Source: Fervidobacterium sp. (GTDB lineage: Bacteria; Thermotogota; Thermotogae; Thermotogales; Fervidobacteriaceae). From it: a DNA stretch of 14,222 bases. The stretch is from positions 1 through 14,222 of the forward strand of contig DPIB01000006.1 of NCBI GenBank assembly GCA_003522805.1. The letters are read 5' to 3'. The notes beneath the pieces were generated by a model. It had not been told where the DNA came from. It worked only from the letters and a program-made list of their open reading frames with translations, and did no database searches. A program made the position numbers and the translations under genes. Of this stretch, positions 6,794 to 13,687 are shown one piece after another; position 1 is the first letter of the stretch, and each line of letters begins with the position of its first letter.

Positions 6794-8976
6794 AAAAGGT
6801 TCTTGTGTTTATAACACTTGTCATAAGTTTACTTGTATTAGCTGACTTTACAATTTCAGTACCGTCGGAAACTGTAAGTTTCGGTTCTAAATTGCCGGTA
6901 ACAATCGAATTCACTGATTCATCAGGGAGGCCAGTTCCGTTCACATTGAAGGCAAAAGTGACCTTAGGAGGGTTCGACAAGCCTGAGGTATTCACAAAGG
7001 GTATAGAGGCGAATGGCAAGATAACGATTAATTACCTCGTACCTAAGAAAAAGGGCGATGTGACGCTAACGTTTACAGGAGAGGCTAAGGGTAGTAAAGA
7101 ATCCCTTACAAAGCAAGTAACTTTGAATGTTGTAGAAGAAGATGAAACAGTCTTTTCTGAGAAACTTAACGCTGCTATTGATTCTTTCAAAGGCAGTGTA
7201 GCTCTTAAGAAGGAAGGAAAAAAGACATGGGAGTCTGTAAAAGCCTCTTCGAAGATCCAAGAGGGTGATGAGATACTCACGCTGGAAAAGTCGTACGCTA
7301 TCGTGAAGTTCCCTGACGGTTCGATGACAAAGATTTCTGAGAATACGCAGGTTCTGTTCGAGAAATTAAGGCAGTCAAAAGATGGGAAGATTTTAGTCTC
7401 GATAGTAATTCAAAAGGGCGGAACGTACAACGTTGTTCAAAAAATAGTTACAGGTTCCTCATTTGAAGTAAAGGCAGGAAGTGTAACGGCAGGTGTTAGA
7501 GGAACAGCCTTCGGTGTTGACTACACAGATGAAAAGCCTGTGGTAAAGGTCTGGGAGGGCGAGGTCTTTGCGTTCTTTGGCGATGCGTTTGTAATACCTA
7601 TTGTTGAAGGTCAACAAATCATGTACCAAGAGATGGCCGAACCAATTGAAGAGATGGATATTCTACTTGAAAACACAAAGATTGAACCCTTAGAAGAACC
7701 GCTACCAGCAATGGAAGAACCTATAGAACAACCGCCTATTGAGGAGGAAAAACCAGTAGTAGAAGGACCAAAAGAAGAACCTGCCGAGGAGCCTACACCT
7801 AAACCTCAAGTAGTTGAACCAGTAGCTGCCACGACATCAAAGGCCTATATACCACCGTTGGGAGTCGAAACAATACGAAAGGACACTAGCAATTACATTG
7901 TTTACAGTATCTCACCAGAGTTTTCCGTTGGGCCGGTTGAGTTGGGTATTGGATTAACTGCTTATGCAACTGAAGTTGGAGGAGCTCTCTATTATGGTGT
8001 TCCGTCGACGAATCCAAGCACAAATATTATAAACATGATTACGATAAACTCAGTTGCACTTAAATTGGATAACTTCTACTTCAGATACGGCAACATGCCG
8101 ATGACTTCGTTGGCGATGGGCTTTTCCGTACGTGATTATTTCAAGCCATATGCGAAATCGTTTGATGTAAAGACTGCAGTGGGTTCATTCTCATTGATGG
8201 CACATTTGCCATATGAATTGACTAAACTATGGCCATTTGAATTCACTCAATCAGATGACGTAATAGCAGGTGAGGTTGAAATTAAGTCTTTATTTGCAGG
8301 ATTGGACCTTGGATTATCTGCACTGTACGATACACAAGTTTCGACGGCAAACACTGTTGATAGTGCAACGCCAGTTAATCTTTCCGTTTCAACATTTTTG
8401 AGATATCCATTGATGAGTAACTTCTATCTTGGTACAGAATTTTCGTCTCAGATTCTTTCAGATTTTTCAGGTTACGGTTTTGGATTGTTCGGTGGAATAT
8501 CTGGCAGAGTTTCTATATTTGATATCGTTGCGGGCGTATATGGCACATGGAATGGTTTCAAGCCGTTCTATTTTGGTAGGTTGTATACAAATGACAAATT
8601 ACAAAACAAGCTTACATCACTCACTCAAGGCGAGAGTGTTTTTGGATTACTTGCAGGTTTCAATTTCTACACGGACTACGCAGTTGGTAGGCTTTATTTG
8701 TACGGTGATTTTACAAATGACTGGGATGCACTTGGCGAGATAAGGATAACGATACCACAAGTTGGAGCTATAGCAGGATTGTTTATGTATGGCTATTACT
8801 ACGACACAACACCTTTTGCTGAAGGGGAGATGTTCGATTCTGATACCATTTCTTATCTTAGAATAACTTATCCTATAATGGAGAAAACCCTTGTTGCAGG
8901 TATGGTTTACTCTTGGGACTATATCCAGAAAAGCTGGGTGCAAAGCGTGTATATAGGCTCTGAAACAAGCTGGTGA
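6790..8976 (+). CDS. Secreted FecR-domain / beta-barrel envelope protein
   Basis: Exported protein of 728 residues. Residues 1-18 form a signal peptide (Lys-Lys, hydrophobic core, cleavage probably after LLVLA). Next come an Ig-like beta domain (about 20-115), a FecR domain (about 130-265; note GDEILT, KFPDGSMTKI and the hallmark TAGVRGTAFGVDY near 233-245), a Glu/Pro-rich linker (about 283-345), and a long C-terminal region (about 365-728) of alternating polar and hydrophobic strands with many Gly, Tyr and Phe, ending in Trp. That end fits an outer membrane beta-barrel of the toga, with the linker spanning the periplasm. GGGGGTGA lies 4 bases before the ATG. In other bacteria FecR domains relay envelope signals; here no sigma factor gene is adjacent, but a CHASE2 cyclase is. 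The next gene starts within its stop codon (GTGA). Confidence 0.88.
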   Translation: MKKVLVFITLVISLLVLADFTISVPSETVSFGSKLPVTIEFTDSSGRPVPFTLKAKVTLGGFDKPEVFTKGIEANGKITINYLVPKKKGDVTLTFTGEAKGSKESLTKQVTLNVVEEDETVFSEKLNAAIDSFKGSVALKKEGKKTWESVKASSKIQEGDEILTLEKSYAIVKFPDGSMTKISENTQVLFEKLRQSKDGKILVSIVIQKGGTYNVVQKIVTGSSFEVKAGSVTAGVRGTAFGVDYTDEKPVVKVWEGEVFAFFGDAFVIPIVEGQQIMYQEMAEPIEEMDILLENTKIEPLEEPLPAMEEPIEQPPIEEEKPVVEGPKEEPAEEPTPKPQVVEPVAATTSKAYIPPLGVETIRKDTSNYIVYSISPEFSVGPVELGIGLTAYATEVGGALYYGVPSTNPSTNIINMITINSVALKLDNFYFRYGNMPMTSLAMGFSVRDYFKPYAKSFDVKTAVGSFSLMAHLPYELTKLWPFEFTQSDDVIAGEVEIKSLFAGLDLGLSALYDTQVSTANTVDSATPVNLSVSTFLRYPLMSNFYLGTEFSSQILSDFSGYGFGLFGGISGRVSIFDIVAGVYGTWNGFKPFYFGRLYTNDKLQNKLTSLTQGESVFGLLAGFNFYTDYAVGRLYLYGDFTNDWDALGEIRITIPQVGAIAGLFMYGYYYDTTPFAEGEMFDSDTISYLRITYPIMEKTLVAGMVYSWDYIQKSWVQSVYIGSETSW

Positions 8977-10256
8977 GTTTATTGAATGACGAGTTTGAAA
9001 GAAGTGGGTGCAAAGTTATAGAAGCTCCACCATGGTTGAGTGGCTATACTTACAATGGCGTACTTAAGGGAAGAAAGTCGACCAAGAGTCTCAAGATACA
9101 GGGTATAGAGTTTTACGTGCTCGGAGATTATTCCGAGAGACTACTTGATACGATGTGTAGGTATTTGAAAGATGGTGTGAATATAAAACCATCGGATCTC
9201 TCGGATCAGGTAGTGTATGTTGCTGCAAAGCTAAACAGTAATCTCAGACTTAACGATTTATTGAAGGAGATCCAGAACGAGATATGTACGATTGTCAATG
9301 CATCAGCAGCTTCTATTTTGATGTACGAGGGAGATTATCTAAGGTTCTTGGTTACCGTTGGGAAGGTAAGCGGAAAGATAGAGTCCATACCTGTCCCTAT
9401 GGAATCCATCGCTGGCGCTATCTTTCAAGAAGGAAAAGCAATGACGTTCAATAATTTGGAGAATAACCCTGCTCATTTTAAAGGAGTAGACCGAGCAGCA
9501 CAGTTTAAGACCAAGAATATAGTGGGATCCCCAATATGGGTGGAAGATGAGAAAATAGGCGTCATAGAGGTATTGAATAAGGATGAAGGATTCACAGAGG
9601 AAGATGAACAGACCGTTGATTTATTTGCTAGGCTTATTGGAAGGAAATTGCTTAGTTCTTGGCGGTATGAGAAGTTTTCTGACAGGTTCAAAAAGATACT
9701 ACTGGGAATTGCAACTGCTATCGATAAACGCGATAATTACACACACCAGCATTCTCGAAATGTTGCGCAGTATTCTGTAGAGCTTGGTAGGAAGATGGGA
9801 TTGAATCAACAAGCTCTCGAAAAACTAGAGTTTTCAGCAATACTGCATGATGTTGGGAAAATTGGTATACCCGACAGTATTTTATTAAAAGCTGGAAAAC
9901 TCACAGATGAAGAATATCAGATAATAAAAAATCATACAGTGTACGGTTCGGAGATTCTCTCAGTCATAAAGTACGTTGATACAGATATAATTAGTGGGGC
10001 ATTAGAACATCATGAACGGTTGGACGGAAGTGGCTATCCGTATGGAAAAAAGGATGATGAAATATCACTTTTTGGTCAGATCATCGGCGTTGCAGATGTC
10101 TTTGATGCACTTTCATCTCGCAGGACTTACAAAGAGGCTTGGCAACTCAGCAATGTTTTGAAAATGATCGAAGAAGATGTTGAAAAAGGAAAATTCTCGC
10201 CAATCTTCTTTGATACGCTCAAAGACATTGTTATGGAAGTAGAAAAAGAGCTTTGA
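8973..10256 (+). CDS. GAF-HD-GYP cyclic di-GMP phosphodiesterase
   Basis: Cytoplasmic protein of 427 residues. A short N-terminal domain of unknown type (about 1-75) leads to a GAF domain (about 80-225, with IVNASAASILMYE, GSPIWVEDEKIGVIEVLNK) and an HD-GYP domain (about 235-420). All HD-GYP landmarks are present: HQHSRNVA (258-265), HDVGKIGIPD (292-301), His in NHTVYGSEIL (321), HHERLDGSGYP (346-356) and VADVFDAL (373-380). It should hydrolyse c-di-GMP, with GAF sensing perhaps a cyclic nucleotide; since the operon opens with an adenylate cyclase, cAMP is an attractive ligand, but this is inference. The GTG start overlaps the FecR gene's stop as GTGA; a TTG at 8982, 4 bases after GGTGAG, is an alternative. 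It is the last gene before the terminator. Confidence 0.93.
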   Translation: MSLLNDEFERSGCKVIEAPPWLSGYTYNGVLKGRKSTKSLKIQGIEFYVLGDYSERLLDTMCRYLKDGVNIKPSDLSDQVVYVAAKLNSNLRLNDLLKEIQNEICTIVNASAASILMYEGDYLRFLVTVGKVSGKIESIPVPMESIAGAIFQEGKAMTFNNLENNPAHFKGVDRAAQFKTKNIVGSPIWVEDEKIGVIEVLNKDEGFTEEDEQTVDLFARLIGRKLLSSWRYEKFSDRFKKILLGIATAIDKRDNYTHQHSRNVAQYSVELGRKMGLNQQALEKLEFSAILHDVGKIGIPDSILLKAGKLTDEEYQIIKNHTVYGSEILSVIKYVDTDIISGALEHHERLDGSGYPYGKKDDEISLFGQIIGVADVFDALSSRRTYKEAWQLSNVLKMIEEDVEKGKFSPIFFDTLKDIVMEVEKEL

Positions 10257-10263
10257 TTAAATA

Positions 10264-10293
10264 AAACCGGGGATTATCCCCGGTTTCTTTTTT
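10264..10293. terminator. Bidirectional intrinsic terminator
   Basis: Ten-base perfect stem AAACCGGGGA / TCCCCGGTTT around a TTA loop, followed on the plus strand by C and six T. On the minus strand the same stem runs into TTTTATTTAA. It lies 7 bases after the HD-GYP stop and 10 bases after the HU stop, so it ends both convergent units. Confidence 0.93.
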
Positions 10294-10303
10294 ACTAATC
10301 AGA

Positions 10304-10579
10304 TTATTTGTTTACTCTTGCTTTAAGTACTTTACCAGGTCTGAATTTCGGAACGTTTCTTGCAGGAATCTTGATTTTCGCCTTTGTTCTCGGGTTTACA
10401 CCTGTCCGACCTTCCATCCTCTTGACTTCGAATGTACCGAAATCAACCAGTTGGACTTTTTCACCTTTCTCAAGTGATTCCGATATAGTTTCAAAAAGTG
10501 TGTCAATAACCGCTTTTACATCCTTTTTTTTCAGCTGTGTCTTCTCTGCTACTGCATTGACAAGTGTCTTTTTGTTCAT
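10304..10579 (-). CDS. hup: HU family DNA-binding protein
   Basis: Histone-like nucleoid protein of 91 residues, the usual length, that acts as a dimer to bend and compact DNA. The N-terminal helices MNKKTLVNAVAEKT and KKKDVKAVIDTLFETI, the turn GEKVQLVDFGTFEV, and the DNA arm with NPRTKAKIKIPA followed by VPKFRPGKVLK are all typical of HU; the arm carries the conserved Pro that intercalates. It is rich in Lys and Arg. AAAGGAGG (10588-10595) lies 8 bases from the ATG, a strong site suited to an abundant protein. It is expressed from its own tandem promoters and ends at the shared hairpin. Confidence 0.97.
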   Translation of the reverse strand: MNKKTLVNAVAEKTQLKKKDVKAVIDTLFETISESLEKGEKVQLVDFGTFEVKRMEGRTGVNPRTKAKIKIPARNVPKFRPGKVLKARVNK

Positions 10580-10643
10580 AAAATCCCCCTCCTTTATGCG
10601 GTAATATCGGTTTTACAAAGATAAATACGCATACAACTACAAT

Positions 10644-10673
10644 ATAATAACACTTTCTGAGCACCTAAGTCAA
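10644..10673 (-). promoter_or_regulatory. HU promoter, proximal
   Basis: On the minus strand TTGACT (10668-10673) and TATTAT (10644-10649) each match the sigma-70 consensus at 5 of 6 bases with an 18-base spacer. Transcription should begin near 10637, about 58 bases before the HU start. Confidence 0.7.
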
Positions 10674-10702
10674 GAGTTCTGATAAATACATACTACTACG
10701 AA

Positions 10703-10732
10703 ATTATATCACAAGACATATGAAAAAATCAA
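10703..10732 (-). promoter_or_regulatory. HU promoter, distal
   Basis: On the minus strand TTGATT (10727-10732) and a consensus TATAAT (10703-10708) are 18 bases apart. The -35 box overlaps the stop codon of the kinase-like gene, so HU can be expressed independently of the upstream genes. With the proximal promoter it forms a tandem pair 59 bases apart. Confidence 0.6.
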
Positions 10733-11211
10733 GTGTTTTGACCATAAGTAAAAGTTTTCTTTATAAAATCGGCAATTATACGCGAAATTTCAAATTTCAT
10801 TTTATGTTCAGTAGATATGACAAGCTGTGAGTGGTTGCTGTAGTACTTGTGAAACTCAACATAATGCTTCTCGGCTGCTTCACGCTTTATGTATTTCTTG
10901 ATCTTTTCGTAAAAACGCTCCCTCGGGATTTTAAGGTAAATGAGTAAAAAACCTTGGTTACTGTACCCAACTGCTGCACCACATCCAACTATTATTTTAT
11001 CACAACTTTTTTCAAATCTGTCAACAATTCTTCTTTCCATTTTACCTACTTCTTTTATTCCGTATGTGCTTAGGAGGGTATAAAAATCTTTACCCGTTTC
11101 TATCTCGAGTATCTTCTCAATTTCTATTATATTGAACCCAAAATCCTCTTTCAGCATCTTGGCAATAAGGCTTTTCCCACTTCCTGGTAAACCAGTTATG
11201 AATATGTTCAG
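10729..11211 (-). CDS. Small P-loop kinase, divergent shikimate kinase-like
   Basis: Protein of 160 residues if it starts at CTG 11211. That start gives a complete P-loop, GLPGSGKS (7-14), preceded by the beta strand NIFIT; the first ATG (11157) would remove it. Length and order fit the shikimate kinase/NMP kinase fold, but shikimate-binding residues are missing: the Asp-x-Asp is Glu-Ile-Glu (30-32), the FRxxE arginine position reads VGKME (55-59), and the GGG loop is GCG (76-78). The lid region REAAEKHY (110-117) keeps one arginine. It is therefore probably a nucleotide-dependent kinase for another small molecule, or an ATP-binding regulator. GGAGGG lies 6 bases upstream, within the end of yjbQ, whose stop is 2 bases before the CTG; the two genes are surely translated from one mRNA. 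Confidence 0.75.
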   Translation of the reverse strand: MNIFITGLPGSGKSLIAKMLKEDFGFNIIEIEKILEIETGKDFYTLLSTYGIKEVGKMERRIVDRFEKSCDKIIVGCGAAVGYSNQGFLLIYLKIPRERFYEKIKKYIKREAAEKHYVEFHKYYSNHSQLVISTEHKMKFEISRIIADFIKKTFTYGQNT

Positions 11212-11213
11212 TA

Positions 11214-11612
11214 CTATCCCTCCAGAAGTTTTATGTATAGAGTCCTTTTCCTTGGCCCATCGAACTCACATAGAAAAACGCCCTGCCATGTACCTAATAT
11301 CAATTTCGAGTTGGAAATGATTATACTCTCACTTGAGCCAATTATCGAAGCCTTTATATGTGCGTCGGAATTCCCTTCCACATGGCTATACGCTGCGTTT
11401 TGTGGGGCGATTTTTTCAAGTTGGGCGGCAATATCCTTCACAACGTCTGGATCAGCGTACTCGTTTATCGTAATTCCACATGTTGTATGTGGGGTATACA
11501 CCAAACAAATCCCATCTTTTACCCTACTGTCTGAAACTATCTTCCTGAGCATATCGGTTACATCTATAAATTCTGTTCTTCTCTTCGTAGAAATTTCGAC
11601 GCTTTTGAGCAT
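11214..11612 (-). CDS. yjbQ: YjbQ/UPF0047 family protein
   Basis: Small cytoplasmic beta-rich protein of 132 residues. The family signatures are all present: PHTTCGITINEYADPDV (41-57), YSHVEGNSDAHIKASIIG (75-92) and LGTWQGVFLCEFDGPR (106-121), with the conserved His residues at 42, 77 and 85 that probably bind a metal or anion. Escherichia coli YjbQ is known to have weak thiamine phosphate synthase activity, and members are often named as secondary enzymes of that step, but the true role is unsettled. I chose ATG 11612 because AAAGGAGA (11621-11628) lies 8 bases upstream and the length then fits the family; an in-frame TTG at 11648 has no such site. It lies 84 bases after the ABC permease gene without a visible terminator and 2 bases before the kinase. 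Confidence 0.93.
   Translation of the reverse strand: MLKSVEISTKRRTEFIDVTDMLRKIVSDSRVKDGICLVYTPHTTCGITINEYADPDVVKDIAAQLEKIAPQNAAYSHVEGNSDAHIKASIIGSSESIIISNSKLILGTWQGVFLCEFDGPRKRTLYIKLLEG
11218..11223 (-). promoter_or_regulatory. Ribosome binding site supporting the kinase CTG start
   Basis: GGAGGG on the minus strand, inside the last codons of yjbQ, lies 6 bases before CTG at 11211. No ATG, GTG or TTG is available in frame between it and the P-loop, so CTG is the only standard-type start that keeps the nucleotide-binding motif. Confidence 0.75.
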
Positions 11613-11620
11613 TTTTTGAT

Positions 11621-11628
11621 TCTCCTTT
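11621..11628 (-). promoter_or_regulatory. Ribosome binding site that sets the yjbQ start
   Basis: AAAGGAGA on the minus strand lies 8 bases from the ATG at 11612. It rules out the upstream in-frame TTG at 11648, which would place this site inside the coding region. Confidence 0.8.
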
Positions 11629-11696
11629 ATGCTTTCTTCTTCTATCAACTTGGCAATAGACTGAAACTCATAATGTTTTCCAGCCTATGTTTCTAG

Positions 11697-12656
11697 TTAG
11701 CCGTGCTTTTCGTATGGTACACCATCCGCTGCCGGGCCTCGTGACCTTCCAACTACTCCCGCCACAACGACTATCGTCAGAATGAATGGAATTGTATCAA
11801 AAAGCGATTTCACATTAGCGGCAACTTGTATTTGTTGTAAACTTTGAAGCTGATTCGAGAATGCTCCGAAGAACCCGAAGAACAAACTTGCAAGCATTGC
11901 ACCAACTGGATTCCAGTTGCCCACTATCATCGCAGCTAGTCCTATGAATCCTCTTCCGCCAGACATCAATTCTTTGAATTGGCCAATCTCACCAACGCTT
12001 AGGTAAGCACCAGCAAGAGATGCAAAGACACCACTCATTATGACGCCGAAGTATCTTATCGCATATACATTGATTCCCAATGTGTCAGCTGCCTCAGGAT
12101 TTTCTCCAACTGCCCGCATTCTTAGTCCTAATTTAGTCTTGTATATCAGCCACCAACCAAAGGCTACACAACCAAAGGCTATGTACACAAAAGGACTTAT
12201 CTCACCAATCACTTGTCCTATGAAAGGCACTTTCACAAGTCCTGGAATTGTTATCTCATCTATTCTTCCGATGAAATCCGTTTGACCGGGCTGGCCAAAT
12301 ATCGGTTCCATCAAGAATCCCGTTAAACCTTGGGAAAGAAGTGTTATAGCAGTCCCTAAAACAACTTGGTTACCACACCACTTTATACTTCCCCATGCAT
12401 GTAGCAAGGCAAGCAGCATACCACTTACAACTGCCATTAGTACGCCGAACCAAACGCTGCCAGTAATGTGTGTAAAAACTATAGAAGTAAATGAACCCAT
12501 AAGGATGATTCCTTCAAGAGCAATATTGACAACTCCGGTAATTTCGCTGAAGACACCACCTAGCGAGGCGAACATCAAAGGTGTAGCAACTGTTAGTGCA
12601 ATTTTATAGAACTGTGGGTTTATGAATACAGAAAGTATGGCTTCTAAAACCCTCAT
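11697..12656 (-). CDS. ABC transporter permease, NupQ/BmpA-system type
   Basis: Inner membrane permease of 319 residues in the branched-chain/ribose-type permease family (BPD_transp_2). Hydrophobic helices alternate with the family loops: EITGVVNIALEGIILMG (38-54), GLRMRAVGENPEAADTLGIN (177-196), which is the cytoplasmic loop that contacts the ATPase, and GGRGFIGLAAMIVGNWNPVGA (233-253). These match the second permease of nucleoside importers such as Bacillus NupQ and Streptococcus systems with BmpA-like binding lipoproteins. Its start overlaps the stop of the other permease as ATGA, with GAAGGTGA just upstream. Substrate is probably nucleoside or a related purine-like compound; riboflavin is another possibility in this family. 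Confidence 0.9.
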   Translation of the reverse strand: MRVLEAILSVFINPQFYKIALTVATPLMFASLGGVFSEITGVVNIALEGIILMGSFTSIVFTHITGSVWFGVLMAVVSGMLLALLHAWGSIKWCGNQVVLGTAITLLSQGLTGFLMEPIFGQPGQTDFIGRIDEITIPGLVKVPFIGQVIGEISPFVYIAFGCVAFGWWLIYKTKLGLRMRAVGENPEAADTLGINVYAIRYFGVIMSGVFASLAGAYLSVGEIGQFKELMSGGRGFIGLAAMIVGNWNPVGAMLASLFFGFFGAFSNQLQSLQQIQVAANVKSLFDTIPFILTIVVVAGVVGRSRGPAADGVPYEKHG

Positions 12657-13687
12657 GCTGTCACCTTCTTTCTTGCATATATTGCTCTGACTATTCTATC
12701 TGCTGCAACAAGGAATATGACAATTGCTTGGGTTATCATAACTATATATTTTGAAACACCCATGAATTGCATTTCATTACTGCCCGTTCTTAAAGCACCT
12801 ATTAAGATAGCTGCAAATATTATTCCGATTGGGTTATTCTGACCTATTAGCGCTATGCTGATTCCATCAAACCCTTTACCACCTGCAAGTTCGCCTAGAA
12901 ATCTGTGATGAACACCCATGAGTTCTGTAACACCGGCAAGTCCTGCTAATGCCCCACTGATTGCCATCGCAAGTATGATGTTCTTAGAAACACTTATGCC
13001 ACCGTATTCTGCTGCATAGGGGTTAAATCCAACCGCCTTTATTTCATAACCAGTTGTTGTTTTGTTCAAGAACACGTACATGAAGATGGCAGCCAGTATA
13101 GAAATTAGGATTCCAGCGCTTAGTTCCATAGCTCCAACTCTCATCAAAATAGGTAATTGCGCAGAAGTTGATATCTCAGGGCTCTTTGGTGAACCATATC
13201 CCGTTACAAGAGGCCCAGTAACCATAAAAGATGCTATGTACGTTGTAATCCAGTTCAGCATTATTGTCGTAACGACTTCGTGTGCCCCTGTTTTTGCTTT
13301 CAGCAGTCCTGCGATCGCCGCCCATCCTGCACCTGCAGCTATACCGAGGAGCAAAGTTAGCGGAATTGCTATTGCAGGTGGGAGACCACCGAAGTTGCTT
13401 GCAAATGTGGCAGCAACTAATGCTCCCATTCCCATCTGACCTTCAGCACCGATGTTGAAGACACCTGCCCTGAATCCAAATCCAACTGCGAGACCGGTAA
13501 GTATCAAAGGAGTACTTTTGATCAACGTGTCTATTATTGCTTGTTTACTCCCAAATGCACCGTGGAGTAATATCTTGTAAGCCTGAATAGGGTTCTTTCC
13601 AATTGCTAAAATAACAAAAGCAGATATAACAAGCGCAATCAATACAGCAATGACAGGAACAGCTATGCTCTCAAGCATCTTCTTCAT
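12653..13687 (-). CDS. ABC transporter permease, NupP/BmpA-system type
   Basis: Inner membrane permease of 344 residues, first of the paired permeases. A long N-terminal helix (about 7-29) is followed by QAYKILLHGAFGS, LTGLAVGFGFRAGVFNIGAEGQMGMG (64-89, typical of NupP-like proteins), AKTGAHEVVTTIMLNWI (131-147), the cytoplasmic loop GYEIKAVGFNPYAAEYGGISV and GGKGFDGISIALIGQNNPIG near the end. It pairs with the smaller permease to form the transport channel. GAGGTGA lies 6 bases before the ATG. Both ends overlap neighbours by 4 bases (ATGA), so the importer genes are translationally coupled. Confidence 0.9.
   Translation of the reverse strand: MKKMLESIAVPVIAVLIALVISAFVILAIGKNPIQAYKILLHGAFGSKQAIIDTLIKSTPLILTGLAVGFGFRAGVFNIGAEGQMGMGALVAATFASNFGGLPPAIAIPLTLLLGIAAGAGWAAIAGLLKAKTGAHEVVTTIMLNWITTYIASFMVTGPLVTGYGSPKSPEISTSAQLPILMRVGAMELSAGILISILAAIFMYVFLNKTTTGYEIKAVGFNPYAAEYGGISVSKNIILAMAISGALAGLAGVTELMGVHHRFLGELAGGKGFDGISIALIGQNNPIGIIFAAILIGALRTGSNEMQFMGVSKYIVMITQAIVIFLVAADRIVRAIYARKKVTA

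Noticed and set aside
7680..7830. Repeat array in the Glu/Pro-rich part of the FecR gene
   Set aside because: The similarity comes from biased Glu/Pro codons in a linker; there is no regular DNA repeat unit.
8429..8743. Plus-strand frame inside the FecR/barrel gene
   Set aside because: It is a shifted frame of a gene whose main frame has continuous barrel-like strand patterns.
10705..10725. Possible CRP (cAMP receptor) site near the distal HU promoter
   Set aside because: Only one TGTGA half-site is present; the matching TCACA at the proper spacing is absent.
11233..11619. Plus-strand reading frame of 128 residues opposite yjbQ
   Set aside because: yjbQ on the minus strand carries all family motifs over the same bases; the antisense frame has none.
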